A stretch of DNA of 7,757 nucleotides, taken from positions 1-7,757 of the forward strand of contig DAOVHJ010000114.1 of NCBI GenBank assembly GCA_030671945.1. The letters are read 5' to 3'. Below are positions 5,391 to 7,757 of the stretch, one piece after another (the stretch's first letter is position 1; every line of letters starts with the position of its first letter). Under the pieces are notes generated by a model. The model did no database searches and was not told the DNA's origin. It saw nothing but the letters and a program-made list of their open reading frames with translations. Source of the DNA: Candidatus Heimdallarchaeota archaeon. Lineage in GTDB: Archaea; Asgardarchaeota; Heimdallarchaeia; JABLTI01. Made by a program: the position numbers and the translations under genes.

Positions 5391-5397
5391 AAACCAA

Positions 5398-5883
5398 GTG
5401 TCCGAAGTAGAAAAGACAACCAATGAAGAAGATTGGGACGCAGAAACAGAAATTTACGTCTATAGAATAACTGAAGGTCTTCAAAGACTGAATAGTATAG
5501 GTTCAGTACAGTTCATTCAAATTGATCTGCCACCTCTGCCAGAGTCTATCATAGAAGAATATACAAAACTTTTCGATACTGCAATTGAAGATGGTTTGTA
5601 TGTTAATCAAACCATAGTGTTGGAGCAGATGGATACTGGTGATTCATTTATGCGAGTTTTAAACGCAATCAGAAAAATGTATTTCATTGCTAAATCTGTC
5701 ACGATCCAGGAAATACAAGTTGTAATAAATCTTGATTATAAAGGAGAAACCATGGATGTAATTTTAACTTACGATCCAGCAAAACATGACATTAGTTTGG
5801 TTTCTGTCAGTCAAAAAGAAGAATTCTTCAAAATCTTGGAGTATGTGCGATTCTTCTGGTCGAAGTCTAGACCTAGAATTTAA
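5398..5883 (+). CDS. Uncharacterised acidic archaeal protein
   Basis: I do not recognise this 161-residue protein. It has no cysteine, no signal peptide and no membrane segment, so it is probably soluble and cytoplasmic. The first 20 residues are rich in Glu and Asp and probably flexible. The rest looks like an alternating alpha/beta domain. There is a helix at about 20-30, strand VQFIQIDL (about 37-44), a helix following PPLPESIIEEY (about 45-55), strand QTIVLEQM, and a helix around FMRVLNAIRKMYFIAKS. A beta-hairpin IQVVINLDYKGETMDVILTY (about 108-127) and another strand ISLVSVS come next, then a final helix EEFFKILEYVRFFW and a basic tail SKSRPRI. The GTG start is set by the GGAGG site. It is transcribed divergently from the dehydrogenase and lies 100 bases before the radical SAM gene, with a T-rich tract between. 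Codon use resembles the neighbours, so it is a genuine gene, but its function is unknown. Confidence 0.8.
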   Translation: MSEVEKTTNEEDWDAETEIYVYRITEGLQRLNSIGSVQFIQIDLPPLPESIIEEYTKLFDTAIEDGLYVNQTIVLEQMDTGDSFMRVLNAIRKMYFIAKSVTIQEIQVVINLDYKGETMDVILTYDPAKHDISLVSVSQKEEFFKILEYVRFFWSKSRPRI

Positions 5884-5890
5884 GACTATA

Positions 5891-5929
5891 CTCTTTCTTT
5901 ATTCTTATTTTTGTGAATAGTTTTTATTT
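5891..5929 (+). terminator. T-rich termination region after the acidic protein gene
   Basis: Starting 8 bases after the stop are T/C-rich runs at 5891-5912 and a TTTTTATTT run at 5921-5929, without a strong hairpin. This fits oligo-T termination in archaea and suggests the radical SAM gene is a separate transcription unit. Confidence 0.45.
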
Positions 5930-5941
5930 GTCCATTAACAT

Positions 5942-5956
5942 AGTTTTAATTATAAC
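5942..5956 (+). promoter_or_regulatory. Possible TATA element of the radical SAM gene
   Basis: AGTTTTAATTATAAC lies about 35 bases before ATG 5984, implying a very short leader. A weak AGGA at 5970-5973 would be the only ribosome-binding signal. The element is plausible but not distinctive in this AT-rich stretch. Confidence 0.3.
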
Positions 5957-5983
5957 ATTAGATGAATTTAGGAAAATTACTGA

Positions 5984-7345
5984 ATGGGATTTGTTTTGAC
6001 CGAAAAAGAATTATCAAAAAACAATACTCTTAGAGTAGAAATTAATTTATCTGAAAATATCCCATTTACTCTTTCCATTCTCCCTAGTGATAATGTCTTA
6101 CAGATAAATAAGGGAGTCATGCAAGGAGAGATTGATATTGAGAGTTTGAAATTAGAGCTTTCACAGAAGTTTCCAATAAAAATAAACACAATTGATTTTC
6201 GAATAAACAAAACACATGATGTAGTTGTCGCATTCAGTTCTAAATTGAAATTAGATCAAGAAACAATCATCAGTGTTTTACAACAAGCAATTTCCCAAGA
6301 ATTACCACATACCTTACGAAATAAAGATACAAAGAAGCCTTTAATCTATATTACAAATGACTTATTTGGGATCCCACTTATTGGATCGATTTATTTTGGC
6401 GTGATCGACAGAGGAACAAATTTATTACAAATTCGTCCCATCACAGGGTGTCCATTAAATTGCCCTTTTTGCTCTGTGGATGAAGGACCAATCTCTAAAA
6501 CAAAATTAAGGGATTACATTGTTGATACTGATTATTTGGTTAATACCTTTAACTCCATTGTAGCAGAAAAAAAACTGAAAGAAGCTGAAGCACACTTAGA
6601 TGGTCAAGGAGAACCCATGTCTTATCCATATCTGCCTGAACTAGTTCAAAAATTGAACGAAAATGAGAATACAAAAGTTGTTTCAATACAGACAAACGGG
6701 TGGTACTTGACAGAGCAATTGATAGACGAATTAGCTGAAGTAAATCTTACTAGAATTAACCTATCAATTAATGCTCTAAGTTCTTCTTTAAGTAAAAAAT
6801 TATCAGGAAAAGGCGATTATAGAATAGATAAAATGCTTGAACTAGCTGAATATATTGCTAATTCAAAAATTTCTCTTCTCTTAGCTCCTCTTTGGATACC
6901 AGGTATAAACGATCAAGATATTGAAGAAATCGTTCAGTTCTCACTAAAAGTAAATCCAAATGAAACAAAGTATCCAACACTTGGCATTCAGAATTATCTG
7001 ACTCATGATGTAGGAAGAAACGTAAAAGGAATTCCTCAAAAGAAATTTGCAGAGTTTAACCAACAATTAAGGAAAATCGAGAAGAAATTTGGAGCGAAAA
7101 ATTTAGTCTTAAAACCTTATATGTTTAATACTTACAAAACAGAAATGATCCAGAATCCTATGAAATTAAACGAGATTGTTACTGCTGAAATTGTATTACC
7201 AGGAAGACAGATGGGAGAGGTTATTGTAAAAGCTAAAAATAGATTAATTCATGTCTCAAATGTAAATCAACTTTCACTTGGCAAGAAAATAAAAGTACGA
7301 ATTACAAGAAATCGGCATAACATATTTTTTGCAGAAGCAGTTTAA
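5984..7345 (+). CDS. Radical SAM protein with C-terminal TRAM-like domain
   Basis: Radical SAM enzymes use a [4Fe-4S] cluster to cleave SAM and start radical chemistry. The protein has 453 residues. Residues 1-140 form an N-terminal region I do not recognise. The cluster motif is C156-x3-C160-x2-C163 in GCPLNCPFC, followed by the SAM-barrel segments HLDGQGEP (about 204-211, the GGEP-like SAM-contact motif), SIQTNGWYL (about 234-242) and RINLSINAL (about 257-265). Residues about 395-453 read like a TRAM beta-barrel: EIVLPGRQMGEV, then RLIHVSN, then KKIKVRITRNRHNIFFAEA. TRAM binds RNA in MiaB- and TrmA-type tRNA and rRNA modification enzymes, so an RNA substrate is likely. It resembles the uncharacterised archaeal Fe-S oxidoreductase group I associate with COG2100; no second-cluster cysteines of the methylthiotransferase type are visible. 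It converges with pelota with a 5-bp gap. The exact reaction is unknown. Confidence 0.88.
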   Translation: MGFVLTEKELSKNNTLRVEINLSENIPFTLSILPSDNVLQINKGVMQGEIDIESLKLELSQKFPIKINTIDFRINKTHDVVVAFSSKLKLDQETIISVLQQAISQELPHTLRNKDTKKPLIYITNDLFGIPLIGSIYFGVIDRGTNLLQIRPITGCPLNCPFCSVDEGPISKTKLRDYIVDTDYLVNTFNSIVAEKKLKEAEAHLDGQGEPMSYPYLPELVQKLNENENTKVVSIQTNGWYLTEQLIDELAEVNLTRINLSINALSSSLSKKLSGKGDYRIDKMLELAEYIANSKISLLLAPLWIPGINDQDIEEIVQFSLKVNPNETKYPTLGIQNYLTHDVGRNVKGIPQKKFAEFNQQLRKIEKKFGAKNLVLKPYMFNTYKTEMIQNPMKLNEIVTAEIVLPGRQMGEVIVKAKNRLIHVSNVNQLSLGKKIKVRITRNRHNIFFAEAV

Positions 7346-7350
7346 CATAT

Positions 7351-7757
7351 TTATACTATAGGAAATCGTAGTAGCGCAATTTTCCCCCCAAACTTATCAA
7401 CTTGCTTTCCTGCTTGGTGGTTCTCACTCATTATTATGATTTTTCCCCCAGCATTTTGTACATCCTTAAGCAGCTTATCTAATTGTTTCCTCTTTTCCCT
7501 ATCTCGTAATCTTAATTGGTTATCAACAATTAAGATTGTTTCAACTGCTCCAAATTCAACCGCTTTGAGGATTGCATCAGAACCGTAAGCAACAGTTCCA
7601 GTGTTCTTACCAATTCTTGACATTATTTCCTCAAGATACACAGCCTCTGAACTCGCTTGTTCTTCTTCGATTATTCTGCCAAGAATATTCTTACTTATGA
7701 TCTCTCCTATTGCGCTTGGTCCTCCACAGCTAGCAGTTTCAACAATTATTTTTTCAA
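7351..7757 (-). CDS. pelA: Pelota/Dom34 homologue, C-terminal part (runs off window)
   Basis: Archaeal pelota binds stalled ribosomes with aEF1A and ABCE1 and promotes subunit dissociation and rescue. Only the last 134 residues are inside the window; the frame stays open to the right edge, so the start lies beyond it. The visible part begins at the end of the central domain (ETASCGGPSAIGEIIS, then GRIIEEEQASSEAVYLEEIMSRI). It continues into the C-terminal L7Ae/eRF1-type domain: VAYGSDAILKAVEFGAVETILIVD, GGKIIIMSENHQAGKQVDKFGGKIALLRFPI. Ending directly after LLRFPI, and lacking the extra insert of aRF1, favours pelota over peptide release factor 1. An in-frame GTG at 7639-7641 is an internal codon and not a start. 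It converges with the radical SAM gene. Confidence 0.92.
   Translation of the reverse strand, partial: EKIIVETASCGGPSAIGEIISKNILGRIIEEEQASSEAVYLEEIMSRIGKNTGTVAYGSDAILKAVEFGAVETILIVDNQLRLRDREKRKQLDKLLKDVQNAGGKIIIMSENHQAGKQVDKFGGKIALLRFPIV

Larger units (their letters stand above)
5013..5397. other. Divergent intergenic region of 385 bp with CGAAA/TTTCG motifs
   Basis: No gene is supported here; the longest small frames lack ribosome-binding sites. The region must hold the promoters of the dehydrogenase (-) and of the acidic protein (+). It contains CGAAA or TTTCG at 5046, 5081, 5181, 5246 and 5311, the last three exactly 65 bases apart. It also has the inverted repeats ACCGAAA/TTTCGGT and CCTCGAAA/TTTCGAGG, a hairpin at 5153-5172 and a 10-bp palindrome ACTAATTAGT at 5203-5212. 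No tRNA-like or other RNA-gene consensus was seen. Confidence 0.6.

Noticed and set aside
5368..5397. ATG 5368 as the start of the acidic protein
   Set aside because: The GGAGG ribosome-binding site lies inside this extension and points to GTG 5398; no such site precedes ATG 5368.
5013..5397. tRNA, small RNA or CRISPR-like array in the long intergenic gap
   Set aside because: No T-loop consensus, no acceptor-stem pairing and no regularly spaced repeat longer than 8 bp could be found; the sequence is simply AT-rich with short inverted repeats.
7351..7641. A complete 96-residue L7Ae-like protein starting at 7641
   Set aside because: The putative start is an internal GTG; the frame continues upstream to the window edge with residues that match the pelota central domain.
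7351..7757. Peptide release factor aRF1 in place of pelota
   Set aside because: The C-terminal domain lacks the extra insert of aRF1 and ends at LLRFPI as pelota does; the preceding SCGGPSAIGE segment also fits pelota.

Overview
This is an AT-rich archaeal chromosome segment made mostly of core information-processing genes. The archaeal assignment rests on four things: an archaeal-type SRP54, eL21 next to the RNA polymerase subunit Rpo4 (RpoF) next to a DUF655 protein, a pelota (Dom34) C-terminus, and a TrmY-like SPOUT protein. Shine-Dalgarno sequences of the GGTG/GTGAT/GAGGT type and TATA-like promoter elements agree with this. The lineage cannot be fixed from the window; a low-GC archaeon is certain, and an Asgard/Heimdall-type genome is only a guess.

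Layout. Positions 1-2217 (+): a possible tail of an upstream gene, then SRP54 and a TrmY-like protein. Positions 2222-3770 (-): eL21, then rpo4, then the DUF655 protein, converging on trmY with a 4-bp gap. This block has a tandem TATA-like promoter region at about 3815-3891. Positions 3942-5003 (-): an isocitrate/isopropylmalate dehydrogenase family enzyme ending in a hairpin plus T-tract terminator. Positions 5013-5397: a 385-bp divergent intergenic region rich in CGAAA/TTTCG inverted repeats. Positions 5398-5883 (+): an unrecognised small acidic protein with a strong Shine-Dalgarno site. Positions 5984-7345 (+): a radical SAM protein with a C-terminal TRAM-like domain. Positions 7351-7757 (-): the C-terminal part of pelota, running off the right edge and converging on the radical SAM gene with a 5-bp gap.

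Functionally the genes cover membrane protein targeting (SRP54), tRNA modification (TrmY-like, probably the radical SAM-TRAM protein), the 50S subunit (eL21), transcription (Rpo4), probable RNA handling (DUF655 protein), ribosome rescue (pelota) and one central-metabolism dehydrogenase. No mobile element, CRISPR array, tRNA or rRNA was seen. I see no defence-type or clearly novel multi-gene system. The best leads are the TrmY-like protein that appears to have lost its SAM-binding motifs, the inverted repeats centred on TATA-like boxes in front of eL21 and the dehydrogenase, the orphan acidic protein, and the uncharacterised radical SAM-TRAM enzyme.
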